Source: Legionella fallonii LLAP-10 (GTDB taxonomy: Bacteria > Pseudomonadota > Gammaproteobacteria > Legionellales > Legionellaceae). Taken from it: DNA of 64,000 nt. The stretch is taken from the NCBI RefSeq assembly GCF_000953135.1, contig NZ_LN614827.1:186001-250000 (forward strand), given 5' to 3'. Positions within the stretch are counted from its first letter, which is position 1; every line of letters starts with the position of its first letter. This document shows, one piece after another, positions 35,403 through 46,100 of the stretch. Under the pieces are notes generated by a model. The model saw only the letters and a list, made by a program, of their open reading frames with translations, did no database searches and was not told the DNA's origin. Both the position numbers and the translations under genes were made by a program.

Positions 35403-37409
35403 TTACACAATGGTTTGTTTAGTTAATGTATCTAATGTATTTATTATTTTCTCAACAGTAATGCCCAGAAAGTCAAAAGCCTTAGCCGCTGGAGCAGAAA
35501 CACCAAAGCGGTCTATACCAATCACTGCGCCATCTAAGCCAACGAATTGATACCAATAAGCGCTGCTGGCTGCTTCAATTGCTATACGTAGGCGTACTTC
35601 TTTGGGTAATACCTGATTTCTATACTTACTGTCTTGCGCTAGAAACAGCTCACCGCACGGCATAGAGACCACTCTTACTTTAAGCCCCTGTGCTTTTGCT
35701 TGTTCTGCGGCAGCTAGTGCTAAATGAACCTCAGAACCTGTTGCAATTAAGATAGCATCGGGCTTTCCTTCGCAGTCAGCAATAATATAACCCCCTTTTT
35801 TAATCAATACGGCAGCATCCGCACGATGTGGCAATGCAGGTAAATTTTGCCTTGAGAGCAACAATGACGCTGGGCCATTATGATGCTCCAGAGCTTGCTG
35901 CCATGCAATAGCTGTTTCCATGAGATCTGCTGGACGCCATACAGTCATACCGGGGGTCATGCGTAACATCGCCGCATGTTCTATAGGTTGATGGGTGGGC
36001 CCATCTTCACCTAGACCAATGGAGTCATGGGTAAATACATAAATGACTCTTTGTTTCATTAATGCGCTTAAACGAACCGCATTACGGGCATAATCAGAGA
36101 AAACGAGGAATGTTCCCCCATAAGGAATAAATCCACCATGTACTGCTATACCATTCATTATAGCTGCCATGCCGAACTCTCGTACGCCATAATAGAGATA
36201 ATTACCCGAAAAGTCGTGAGGAGTAATGGCTTTACTGCCTGACCAGTCTGTATTGTTCGATCCGGTTAGATCAGCTGAGCCTCCTAACATTTCTGGTAAT
36301 AACGAGGCAAAATGTTCGATGCAGAGCTGAGATGTTTTTCTCGTTGCTATGGCTTTGTCGTTGCTACGGCATTGATTTAAAAAGGCAGTAGTTTTTTCTT
36401 GCCAAGAATCTGGTAAATCGCCATTAATACGGCGTAAAAATTCAAAATGTTCCTCAGGATAACGTTGTTGGTATTTTTGCAACATGGTTAACCAGCATTG
36501 TTCTTCTTCATCACCTTGTTTGCCATGGTTCCAGCCTTTATAAATAGTATCTGGAATTTCAAAAGGAGCATGGTGCCAATTAAAAAATTGACGAACTTTA
36601 ACTATATCGTCGGCACTTAAAGGAGCCCCGTGTGCTTTTTCACTTCCGGCAACCGATGAACCTAGGCCAATGATGGTTTTACAAATGATTAGGCTTGGCT
36701 GGGTGGTATTGGAACGAGCTTGGATAATAGCTTGCTCTATAGCATCCATATCATGGCCATCTATAGGGCCTATTACTTGCCAGTTGTATGCCCTAAATCG
36801 TCCTGCAGTGTCGTCGGTAAACCAATACTCCACGTTACCGTCAATGGAGATACCATTGTCATCGTAAAAAACGATAAGTTTGTCTAAACCCAAAGTTCCT
36901 GCAAGAGAGCAGGCTTCATGAGATATACCTTCCATTAGGCAGCCATCGCCGGCAAAAGCGTAAGTATAATGATCTACCAAATTCATATCTTCACGATTAT
37001 AGTGATTGGCAAGGAGCTTCTCGGCTATGGCCATACCTACGGAGTTGGCTAAGCCTTGTCCTAATGGCCCCGTTGTCGTTTCTACTCCAGGCGTATGCCC
37101 AAACTCTGGATGCCCAGGCGTTTTAGAATTAAGTTGACGGAAATTTTTGAGTTCTTCTATGGATAATTTATAACCGGTTAAATGCAGTAAGGAATAAAGC
37201 AGCATTGAGCCATGGCCATTAGATAAGACAAATCGGTCTCTATCAAACCAGTACGGATTATTAGGGTTAAATTTTAAGAATTTTTTCCATAAAACCGTTG
37301 CTATATCTGCCATTCCTAAAGGCATTCCCGGATGTCCTGATTGCGCTTGATTTACAGCGTCGACACTTAATATGCGCAAGGCATTAGCTAATTCTTTAGA
37401 AAGATTCAT
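35403..37409 (-). CDS. tkt: transketolase
   Basis: A 668-residue thiamine-diphosphate enzyme of the pentose phosphate pathway. It has AVNQAQSGHPGMPLGMAD, the ThDP motif GDGCLMEGISHEA, and the C-terminal domain pattern THDSIGLGEDGPTHQPIEH. First gene of the tkt-gap-pgk-pyk operon, linking pentose phosphate and lower glycolysis. Confidence 0.97.
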   Translation of the reverse strand: MNLSKELANALRILSVDAVNQAQSGHPGMPLGMADIATVLWKKFLKFNPNNPYWFDRDRFVLSNGHGSMLLYSLLHLTGYKLSIEELKNFRQLNSKTPGHPEFGHTPGVETTTGPLGQGLANSVGMAIAEKLLANHYNREDMNLVDHYTYAFAGDGCLMEGISHEACSLAGTLGLDKLIVFYDDNGISIDGNVEYWFTDDTAGRFRAYNWQVIGPIDGHDMDAIEQAIIQARSNTTQPSLIICKTIIGLGSSVAGSEKAHGAPLSADDIVKVRQFFNWHHAPFEIPDTIYKGWNHGKQGDEEEQCWLTMLQKYQQRYPEEHFEFLRRINGDLPDSWQEKTTAFLNQCRSNDKAIATRKTSQLCIEHFASLLPEMLGGSADLTGSNNTDWSGSKAITPHDFSGNYLYYGVREFGMAAIMNGIAVHGGFIPYGGTFLVFSDYARNAVRLSALMKQRVIYVFTHDSIGLGEDGPTHQPIEHAAMLRMTPGMTVWRPADLMETAIAWQQALEHHNGPASLLLSRQNLPALPHRADAAVLIKKGGYIIADCEGKPDAILIATGSEVHLALAAAEQAKAQGLKVRVVSMPCGELFLAQDSKYRNQVLPKEVRLRIAIEAASSAYWYQFVGLDGAVIGIDRFGVSAPAAKAFDFLGITVEKIINTLDTLTKQTIV

Positions 37410-37739
37410 GCGTACTCTTCGGCATTTTACTGAGGGTCTTATTGTCGCTCAGAAGGCATAATTCATCAAGAAAACAGTTTAACTTTAGTCGAGACTAATG
37501 TAAATTTTATAGCGCAATGTTTTCAAAATTTTACTTTTTGTGTATTTTTTGCAATAATCACTCTGTTTTTCAACTATTCGGGTTTGAAACAGGGTGGAAA
37601 AGATAATAAAAATATAGGAATAATGATCTACCTTTAGGTTTTTCAGTCCGTACTTTGGAGCCGTCTCTATGCCTTGAGAACAAGCTGCGAGGCGTTGTTC
37701 GGGGATGGATTTAATATCTAAAAAACAGTTTAGGGAAAT
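37410..37739. other. divergent intergenic region
   Basis: About 330 bases between tkt and the divergent membrane-protein gene, holding promoters for both. AT-rich blocks at 37500-37570 and 37610-37640 are the likely core promoter zones. No RNA gene or small frame could be supported. Confidence 0.4.
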
Positions 37740-39071
37740 ATGACACCAGTTATTAGACACTTACAATCTAATTTTTTGAATCTGTCTTTGTTTGCAGAGC
37801 AGCAGCCACAGCATTGGTCTTTTGATAAGAGTATCAAACAGCTAGGGCCAGAGCTTTATACTAAGCTGGTTGCCATGCACCCTGTCGTCAATATGGAATA
37901 TAGTATCTTATGCAGTCAAATACAACATAACCTTTCCTTCCCTGAGCGCGTTAAAAAAGAACATCTCATTGAGCAGTTGACCGCTGCTTTAATGATAGCT
38001 GAACTGTTAGAGCAACTGCATCACCATTATTTAGCTGTTCCCCGCGAAGTAGCTCGTTTACGTCGACACCAAGCAATATATCGTTCCATGTTAACAGAAC
38101 TGGCTGGTTATTCTTTTTCAACAGAAAGTCCCAATACTGAAAACGTTGACGTGGGTTTATCTCTTTCCCAGCTTGTTCGGGAGAATACTGCGCTGGCCAA
38201 TTGGTTCCGGCTGCTTTTGACACGTAGTAAACGGCTATTCAATTTATTGGAATTGGTGGGAACTGGATCGGAAGCATACAGTCGTTTTGTGGCGATGCTT
38301 GATCAATACACCAACCCTTTTTTCGCTTATCTAGCCTGGTGCTTTTTCCTTCCTCGCTTTGTAACCAATATGTTCTTATTGCTCAAGCATACCATACCAG
38401 GATTTTGGATGGAGGAAAAAGAAAAATCCCTTGATTGGTGCACTCGTTTTGTAGCGCAAATACAACGTCGTTGGTTTGAGTTAGGTAATGATGTGGTATG
38501 GATTACGGTCGGTCTGTTAAATTGCTTCTTGTTTATCGGTCCCTTAGCTCCTGTGTCTATTTATCTTACCGTCGCGGCATTTGCTTTTGATATCGCGAAT
38601 ACTAGTTTTAGAGCTTATATTGAATTGAACCGCTTATTTGAGTTGCAGGAGTACTATACTGCGCTGTGGGGAAAAGAAGAAAACGAAGAGAGTCGGCAAG
38701 CAATCAAAGAGTATCAAAACTATATTACCCATAGAATACAATTTGAGCAATTACGTTTATGGCTTTCTGTGGCTAATGCAGTTGCTGTATTTTTATCCAT
38801 GAGCCTTGCTCTTCCCTTTTTGGTTTCTAGCCCGGTTATTCCTTTTATTGGTGCCGCGTTCTTAATTGCTGTTTGGGTGGCCAGTTATACACTAACGCAA
38901 ATGCTGGAGCAGCATAGGCCTAATGACATAGTCGAGAAGCCTGCTAACGTCAGTAAGTTGGGCTTTTTTGCTCAAAAAGAGAAAGTACCTTCTTCCATGC
39001 TTGTCGATAAAGAGCCAACCCCTGAATTGGAAGATACATCTCCTTCAGCGATATGTTCTCCTTGTTGCTGA
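37740..39071 (+). CDS. polytopic membrane protein of unknown function, candidate effector
   Basis: A 443-residue protein not recognised. It has an N-terminal helical, probably cytosolic part (1-185), hydrophobic segments at about 193-215, 255-290 and 340-385 (four to five membrane passes), and a charged tail. The C-terminus has a Glu/Pro-rich run (EPTPELEDTSPS) like a Dot/Icm translocation signal, and the last residues are CSPCC. A terminal Cys cluster could be lipidated in a host cell, though no CAAX box is formed. All this is inference from composition. Confidence 0.5.
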   Translation: MTPVIRHLQSNFLNLSLFAEQQPQHWSFDKSIKQLGPELYTKLVAMHPVVNMEYSILCSQIQHNLSFPERVKKEHLIEQLTAALMIAELLEQLHHHYLAVPREVARLRRHQAIYRSMLTELAGYSFSTESPNTENVDVGLSLSQLVRENTALANWFRLLLTRSKRLFNLLELVGTGSEAYSRFVAMLDQYTNPFFAYLAWCFFLPRFVTNMFLLLKHTIPGFWMEEKEKSLDWCTRFVAQIQRRWFELGNDVVWITVGLLNCFLFIGPLAPVSIYLTVAAFAFDIANTSFRAYIELNRLFELQEYYTALWGKEENEESRQAIKEYQNYITHRIQFEQLRLWLSVANAVAVFLSMSLALPFLVSSPVIPFIGAAFLIAVWVASYTLTQMLEQHRPNDIVEKPANVSKLGFFAQKEKVPSSMLVDKEPTPELEDTSPSAICSPCC

Positions 39072-39213
39072 GTTTAACTTATTGATTAGGTTCTTTTCTT
39101 ATCAATGAACGCGCTTGAAACCTAGGCGTTCAATTACCCCCACTACAGTAGCGTTTGGAAAGAGGTCTATTGAATGCTATGCTTCTAATTACCATAATTT
39201 TAGAAGGTATAAC

Positions 39214-41235
39214 ATGTCTGCAATCGTTGGATTACCCCAGTTTAGCCATATTGATGTAGATGGATTTAAAACTCATCTTGATGCCATGCTAAAAGGTCAT
39301 CTAGAGCAAATTAAAACCTTGCTAGAAACCAATCGCCATTACACTTGGGATAATTTAATGTATCCCTTGGATGATTTATCTGATGAACTAGAGCGCTTTT
39401 GGTCTCCATTATCTCATCTACATTCGGTGATGAACTCACCAGCCTTACGCGAATGTTACCAAGGATGTTTACCTTTACTATCAGAGTATGAATCGGCCGT
39501 AGGGCAAAATCAGAAGTTATATGAAGCGATTAAATCCATAGATACGTCGCACTTAGATGCCGCACAACAAAAAATTATTGCGGACAGTCTTCTGGATTTT
39601 GAATTATCAGGAGTTGCTTTATCCAAGGAAGATAAAAAACGCTTTGAGGCCATACAAACACGTTTAGATGAATTATCTAACCAATTTCAAAATAATGTTC
39701 TTGATGCAACTCAAGCCTTTACCTTACAGATTACTGATCCGGCACGTTTGGCTGGCTTACCAGAGCACGCATTAAATACGGCTAAAGAATTGGCAACTGA
39801 AAAAGGTCTAGAGGGACATGTATTGACGTTAGAATATCCCTGTTATCAAGCAGTAATGGCTTATGGAGAAGACAGGAGTTTGCGGGAAGAAATCTATCAA
39901 GCTTATGTCACTAGAGCTTCGGAGCAGGGACCTAATGCAGGACAATTCGATAATACAGCTTTGATTGACGAAATACTGGCTCTGCGTCATGAACAGGCCA
40001 AGCTTCTAGGGTTTCATAATTATGCTGAGCTGTCATTGGCTACTAAAATGGCAGAGTCTTCCAATCAAGTGATTAACTTTATGGAGGATTTGGTCAAAAA
40101 AGCTGGCGAACAAGCGAAAGAAGAATTTAAACAATTACAGCAGTTTGCGGCAGAGAGATTCCAGTTAGATAAGGTACAGCCTTGGGATGTAGGTTATTTA
40201 TCGGAAAAAAGAAGGCAAGATCTCTATACTTTATCACAAGAAGAACTACGTCCTTATTTTCCTCATCCTAAAGTAATGCAAGGTTTGTTTGATATCGTTA
40301 AAAAGCTATACGGTATGACGATTCAAGAAATTGATGGTGTTGATGTTTGGCATAAAGACGTGCAATGTTTTTGTGTTGTTGATCAACACAACCAAGTTCG
40401 TGGTTATGTTTATACTGATTTATATGCAAGACCCAATAAACGTGGTGGCGCATGGATGGATTCTTTGCAAAGTAGAAGAAAATTAGAAGATGGTCATGTG
40501 CAATTACCCATAGCGACCTTAAGCTGTAATTTTGCTAAAGCATCAGCCAATAAACCCGCAATGCTGTCTCATGATGAAGTGATTACTTTATTCCATGAGT
40601 TTGGCCATTGTTTGCACCATATCTTAACGCAAGTGGATTATATGGGCGGCTCTGGTATTAACGGAGTTGAGTGGGATGCAGTGGAATTACCCAGTCAGTT
40701 TTTTGAAAATTGGTGCTGGGTGCAAGAGGCTCTCACCATGCTGACCTCTCATGTCGACACCGGTGAAATGCTTCCGGAGACCATATTCGAACGCTTAATG
40801 GCCGCGAAGAACTTTCAATCTGCCATGGCTATGCTAAGGCAAATAGAGTTTGCATTATTTGATTTTCTGATCCATAAGGATTTCGATGCAGAAAGAAAAG
40901 CGCTGGTTTCTGATACTTTAGCTAAAGTTCGTACTAAAACTAATGTGATCCCCATTGCTCCTTACAACCGCTTCCAACACAGTTTCAGCCATATCTTTGG
41001 TGGAGGCTATGCGGCAGGCTATTACAGTTACAGCTGGGCCGAGGTCTTATCTAGTGATGCGTTTGCTCGTTTTGAGGAAGAAGGAGTATTTAACCCCAAA
41101 ACCGGACTTGATTTTCTAAGCCATATTCTAGAAGCCGGTGGCTCCAAGAAAGCGTCTGAGGCTTTTGTTGCCTTTAGAGGACGTCCCGCAACGGTAGATG
41201 CGTTATTAAGACATAATGCAATTCAGCAAAGATAA
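39214..41235 (+). CDS. prlC: oligopeptidase A (M3 metallopeptidase)
   Basis: A 673-residue cytosolic zinc endopeptidase. The active site HEFGH is at residues 461-465 (TLFHEFGHCLHHIL), with the expected downstream Glu region (NWCWVQEALTML) and the C-terminal HSFSHIFGGGYAAGYYSYSW substrate-binding motif. Start 39214 is chosen because AGAAGG lies 6 bases upstream; a longer frame starting at 39115 has no ribosome site. It degrades short peptides, including cleaved signal peptides in E. coli. Confidence 0.95.
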   Translation: MSAIVGLPQFSHIDVDGFKTHLDAMLKGHLEQIKTLLETNRHYTWDNLMYPLDDLSDELERFWSPLSHLHSVMNSPALRECYQGCLPLLSEYESAVGQNQKLYEAIKSIDTSHLDAAQQKIIADSLLDFELSGVALSKEDKKRFEAIQTRLDELSNQFQNNVLDATQAFTLQITDPARLAGLPEHALNTAKELATEKGLEGHVLTLEYPCYQAVMAYGEDRSLREEIYQAYVTRASEQGPNAGQFDNTALIDEILALRHEQAKLLGFHNYAELSLATKMAESSNQVINFMEDLVKKAGEQAKEEFKQLQQFAAERFQLDKVQPWDVGYLSEKRRQDLYTLSQEELRPYFPHPKVMQGLFDIVKKLYGMTIQEIDGVDVWHKDVQCFCVVDQHNQVRGYVYTDLYARPNKRGGAWMDSLQSRRKLEDGHVQLPIATLSCNFAKASANKPAMLSHDEVITLFHEFGHCLHHILTQVDYMGGSGINGVEWDAVELPSQFFENWCWVQEALTMLTSHVDTGEMLPETIFERLMAAKNFQSAMAMLRQIEFALFDFLIHKDFDAERKALVSDTLAKVRTKTNVIPIAPYNRFQHSFSHIFGGGYAAGYYSYSWAEVLSSDAFARFEEEGVFNPKTGLDFLSHILEAGGSKKASEAFVAFRGRPATVDALLRHNAIQQR

Positions 41236-41294
41236 TATGAGCAGACGAGTTGCCATCGAAATACCGTGCTTTTTTGCACGATATTTCGATAACG

Positions 41295-41328
41295 CTCCCC
41301 AACATCAACGTGGGGAGTATTCTTTTTT
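41295..41328 (+). terminator. Rho-independent terminator of prlC
   Basis: CTCCCCA/TGGGGAG with a 9-base loop is followed by TATTCTTTTTT. A second hairpin (GAAATACCGTGC/GCACGATATTTC) lies just before it. It insulates prlC from ssrA. Confidence 0.85.
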
Positions 41329-41415
41329 CCCCTCAAATTTCTATATAGATAAGAATTTAATGCAAAGACTGCTAATATAGTCCTATTTTATGTTATACTT
41401 AAAGTGTACAAATCG

Positions 41416-41829
41416 GGGGGCGACCTGGCTTCGACGTGGGTTGCAAAACCGGAAGTGCATGCCGAGAATGAGAACTCTCGTAAATCAGACTCACTAAATA
41501 TAAATGCAAACGAAGAAAACTTCGATGGCGTAGCTAATCTTGAAGGAGTAGCGCAAGCTGCTTAATCTTTTTTAGTTAAACCATAACGTGTACTGGCTTT
41601 AACCCCAGTGCCCCGTTGACCGAGCTCGCTTATCGGTATCGAATCAACGGTCATAGAAGATAAGCTAGTGTCCTAATCTATCCCGGGTTACGATGCGAAA
41701 CTCAGGGAGTAGCTGTGTACCATCCTGCCTGTCGGAGAGTCCACAGTTAAATCAAATGACAAGGCTACGCATGTAGAGCTGAAGGCAGAGGATTTGCGGA
41801 CGCGGGTTCGATTCCCGCCGCCTCCACCA
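41416..41829 (+). ncRNA. ssrA: transfer-messenger RNA
   Basis: The tRNA-like ends are clear: 5' GGGGGCG pairs with 3' CGCCTCC before ACCA, and the T-arm GCGGGTTCGATTCCCGC is intact. The mRNA-like part starts at GCAAACGAAGAAAAC (about 41506) and, read in frame to the first stop, encodes ANEENFDGVANLEGVAQAA, 19 residues, longer than the usual 10-15. The hydrophobic Ala-Ala end is the normal proteolysis signal. Its 3' end serves as an island attachment site. The exact tag start should be verified by comparison. Confidence 0.93.
41801..41829 (+). other. left attachment site (attL) in the ssrA 3' end
   Basis: The T-arm and acceptor end of tmRNA, a common target of P4-type integrases. The core GGTTCGATTCC is at 41805-41815; it recurs at 58005-58015. 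The integrase gene starts 163 bases downstream, reading away from ssrA. Confidence 0.7.
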
Positions 41830-41944
41830 TATTAACTTCCTAAGACATCCAAAAACATCCTACAAGCCTTGATATAAAGGCTTATCTCGTCTAATCTTTG
41901 TCTTATAAGATTCAATAAAAGCCCCCAAAATCCTACTCTAAAGT

Positions 41945-41966
41945 GGGGCCTATTTAGGGGCTTTAT
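41945..41966 (+). repeat. GGGGC-rich arm-type repeat, left copy
   Basis: A 22-base sequence with two GGGGC blocks shortly before the integrase start. It recurs at 58037-58058 with three mismatches, in the same orientation. This fits arm-type integrase binding sites, by inference. Confidence 0.55.
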
Positions 41967-41991
41967 ATGATACTAGAAAGATGAGGCCCCC

Positions 41992-43176
41992 ATGACCCTA
42001 ACTGTCGTAGAAATAAAGAATGCTAAGCCTAAAGAAAAGCCCTATAAAATGGCGGATGAGAAAGGCTTATACCTATTGATTAATCCTAACGGTTCAAAGC
42101 TGTGGAAATTTAAGTATCGTTTTGCTGGTGTTGAGAAAAAGCTCTCCTTTGGTGCTTTTCCTGATGTCTCGCTGTCTGCTGCAAGAGATGCACGAGATGA
42201 AGCGCGTCGACAATTAACCAATACCATTGATCCTGGGATACTCAAAAATTCCATTAAGCGTTCTAAGAAAATGGCAGAGGAAAATAGCTTTGAAGCAGTT
42301 GCGAGAGAATGGCATGCCAAATTTACCCCACAATGGAGCAAAAATCACGGTGAACGTATTTTAATCCGTTTCGAGCAAAATATTTTCCCGTGGCTTGGTA
42401 AACGTCCCATTAATGAAGTTACGGCACCAGAAATTCTCTCTGCTCTTCGTAGGATTGAAAATCGAGGCGCAGTTGAGACGGCCCACCGAGTATCACAAAT
42501 TTGTGGGCAAGTATTTCGCTATGCTATTGTTATCGGCAAAGCAGAGCGCAACCCTGCTGCTGATCTACGAGGAGCCTTAGCACCTGTAAAACAAAAACAC
42601 CATGCCAGCATTATTGATCCTGTCGAAATTGGAAAGTTACTCTCAGCTACTCACGATTATCGCGGCAGCTATACTACCAAATGTGCTTTGCAATTAGCCC
42701 CTTTATTCTTCGTAAGGCCAGGAGAGCTTCGCCGCGCTGAATGGGTGGAGTTTGACCTGGAAAAAGCAGAATGGCGCATCCCTGCTGAAAAAATGAAGAT
42801 GAAAGAGCAACATATAGTCCCACTTTCCACGCAATCCATTGAGATTCTCAAAGAATTACACGCGTACACTGGTTCAGGGAAATACGTATTTCCTAGCTTA
42901 CGATCCTCTGATCGCCCAATGAGTGAAAACACCGTACTGGCAGCACTTAGACGTTTAGGCTACAATTCTGATGAAATGACTGGGCATGGGTTCAGAAGCA
43001 TGGCCTCTACCTTGCTTAATGAACACGGTTGGAACCGAGATGCTATTGAGCGGCAATTGGCACATGCGGAACGTAATAACATACGCGCAGCGTATAATTA
43101 TGCGGAATATCTTCCCGAACGACGAAAGATGATGCAGTGGTGGGCGGATTATCTGCATAGCTTGATGAATAATTAG
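41992..43176 (+). CDS. P4-family tyrosine integrase
   Basis: A 394-residue site-specific recombinase. It has the N-terminal arm-binding domain of prophage integrases (NAKPKEKPYKMADEKGLYL, KLWKFKYRF) and a C-terminal catalytic domain with Arg in RPGELRRAEW (about 243), H-x-x-R in GHGFRSMAST (about 332-335) and the Tyr near 367 (AYNYAEY). Full length for the P4 group. Next to ssrA and reading into the island, as expected. Converges with the restriction enzyme gene after 6 bases. Confidence 0.94.
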   Translation: MTLTVVEIKNAKPKEKPYKMADEKGLYLLINPNGSKLWKFKYRFAGVEKKLSFGAFPDVSLSAARDARDEARRQLTNTIDPGILKNSIKRSKKMAEENSFEAVAREWHAKFTPQWSKNHGERILIRFEQNIFPWLGKRPINEVTAPEILSALRRIENRGAVETAHRVSQICGQVFRYAIVIGKAERNPAADLRGALAPVKQKHHASIIDPVEIGKLLSATHDYRGSYTTKCALQLAPLFFVRPGELRRAEWVEFDLEKAEWRIPAEKMKMKEQHIVPLSTQSIEILKELHAYTGSGKYVFPSLRSSDRPMSENTVLAALRRLGYNSDEMTGHGFRSMASTLLNEHGWNRDAIERQLAHAERNNIRAAYNYAEYLPERRKMMQWWADYLHSLMNN

Positions 43177-43182
43177 TGTTTT

Positions 43183-46100
43183 TTATTGAGATTCAGCCTC
43201 TTGGAGTGGAGGTAATCTGTTAATTATTTCCATGCTTTCAACACTGACTCTCACAATTCGTTTTAGCAAATCAAAAATATACTGTGGATCATTAGACCAT
43301 CGGTTGGGGTCATTAGTGATACTACTGTCTTTATCCATAACAATTTGGTACCGCTCCATGATCCACTCAATAGCAGATTTTCCATTAACCACATAATCAT
43401 AAGCATTAAGAGGAATATCTCTAAAAGTAAATAGGTCATTAAATACAATGGTTGTTTTATCTGGCTTCCCATCTTTTTTACCAAAAACCATTTTGCTGAC
43501 GAAAAAATTGGTATTACTCGCAATTTTCTTATCCTCAATTAGAGGATAGGGAGCTATGCTCTCATAATTTAAATGTAGTTTACCTAATTGACGTCCTGCA
43601 TCACAGAAAGCACGAAAATCCTTGGCAAGAGGGATACGAGCTAGCATTTTTTTGAGATTTGTAGAAAAACGTTGTTTATATTCTGGAGAATGCAGTATTC
43701 CATAAACGTACCAAAAAATATCTTCTTTACAAATGAGGCTATCTTGGTAATGGCCCCGGAATTTTTGTAAAGCCCAATCAGAAATTGCATCATGGCGTAT
43801 ATAGCCATCAAAGTATGCTAACGAGTCGGATTTGATATTAGAATTTTCTTCAACTTTTTCATACCAATAAAGGGGAAAGCATTGTCCTGTATCATGCATA
43901 TGGTAGTTCGGGACAACATCACATATTAAACTGGAAAATTCTTTAGAAGCTCCGATCCCTGTCGTCATGATAACAAAATTGCGATGCTTTCTTGTTGGAA
44001 ATATCTTAGGCATTTGGTAAACCATTTCATTTAGTCGACGATTAAAATACATCCACTGTGTAAAGAAAGGACGGTACATGCTTTGCACCATTGATTCAGA
44101 TTCAAAAATATATTCCTTATTTTGTTTTGCATCTTTCTTTAATGCGCGCGACCAGCTAATTTTCTTGGAATCAGTATCTATAATATCCTCAATACTCATC
44201 TGCTGTCCCAAGTTGTTAGAGCTCATATTGAAATATTTAACTCTATCTGCATTATAAGCATCGATCATGCGTTGAATATTAGATTCAACAGTATTTTTAT
44301 TGGTGTTATATATCCATGCATCACGAGCACTTAAAACACCTTGAGAATAGATATTGAAAATAGATTTTGTATTAACATCATTTTTATTTCCCAAGGCAAT
44401 AAAACGCTCAAATATTGGATTCCTTTGATTAATCCAGTCGCCACTTTGATTTGGAGTAATTTTCTGCCACTCGATATTTTCAATGCTTCTTACTTTTTCA
44501 ATAATATCGAATTTTTCTTGCCTATTTAGGTAATCGCCTATGTCATGATAATATAATTCACAAGGGCCTGAATGAGATGTATCTTTAACCATAATCGTAA
44601 TGGCTACGGGAGTGCGTGAGCCTTCTCCAAAAATTCCACCACCTTCTTTGCGGCGTTCTTCACCTTGCGTTCGTGCGTTCCCTCTTAGATTAAATATGTA
44701 CAGATGGCTAAATTCTTCGGTTAGGCTTTTGCGTAATCCATCCATGTTGTTAGCATCAATAAATGAACCATTAGTAACAAAAGCGATGATACCGTTATCT
44801 GAAATTCGATCAGATGCCCAGCGAATTGCACGAATATAAGAATCATAAAGATTTTTTAGTAGTTTGGCCTTCGATTTTGCTGCGTATGTTTTTGCAATCC
44901 TATTGTTAAGATCTGGATAGTTAATATTTTTGTTATTATCGTTTTCGCTTCCCTGTTGTGCTGAATAAGGTGGATTTCCAAGGATTACTTTGATGGGTTG
45001 ATTTATTTGGCGTTCAGCTCGTTTATTATTTTCTGGAAGTACAATTTTATCTGCAGCGTGTTTTTCATTCATTTGAAATGTATCGACTAAAACCATACCA
45101 TTAAATGCTTCATATTTGCCTGTAGCCGCATGGAAGGCTGTTTCAATATTTATGGTGGCAATGTAATAGGCGAGTAATATGATCTCATTAGCATGTAATT
45201 CGGTTGAATATTTATAAGGCAAGTTTTTATTATCAATTAAGCCAGACTGAATTAATCGGACTAAAAATGTTCCTGTGCCACAAAATGGATCGAGAATTTG
45301 TACTTGTTTATCGCTGATGTTGCAATCAAAATGTTTCTTTAAAGTCGCTTGTACACTGTGAAGAATAAAATCAACAACAGGTACAGGAGTGTAAACTATC
45401 CCTAATCTTTCTGACATACGTGGGAATGCATTTTGGAAGAAAGTGTCATATAGGTTGCGAACAACGTCTTGTTTTGATTTGTCGCTCTTTGCATAGCTAA
45501 TTCGCTCTCTGACATTGGCATAAAACTGTTCCAAACTTTCGGTTTCAGAGCTTAAAGAAGCCGTTTCAAGCTTCTTCACAATGGATTCTAGAGCTTTAGC
45601 AACAACGTTATTTTCTGGAAAAGCCTCTCCTTCAAATAAAGCCTTAAATACTGGTAGCGTTAATATATGCTGTGCCAGCATTTCTATAGCATCTTCTTTG
45701 GCAATCGATGGATTCAATGTATCCTGAAGACCTTTATGAAAAACAGTAAAGGCTTGGGAAAGATCTGAAGAATTTTTGATTAGGTCATTTATGCGAAGGA
45801 TTAATCGTTGCGCCGTTTGTCCAATACTTTTAGCCCATTCGCTCCAATATTCTCGATCCCCTAGTTTTTGAGGAATCGCTGCATACACTGCGTCGTTAAT
45901 TGCGTCTAATGGCAGATCTGGGAAGTTAAGAGGAAATTGCGAGTCATCATTTTCATGATCACTGTGTTTGCTATTATCGCTAATCACTTTGATCTTTTGA
46001 CGAAATTGAGCTTCATCAACTAAAGATTCGTCGTGTGCCCTCAATGCCTTAATGACTTTCCATATGCTTTTAAATTGAGGATCATGCTCAATATACTCGT

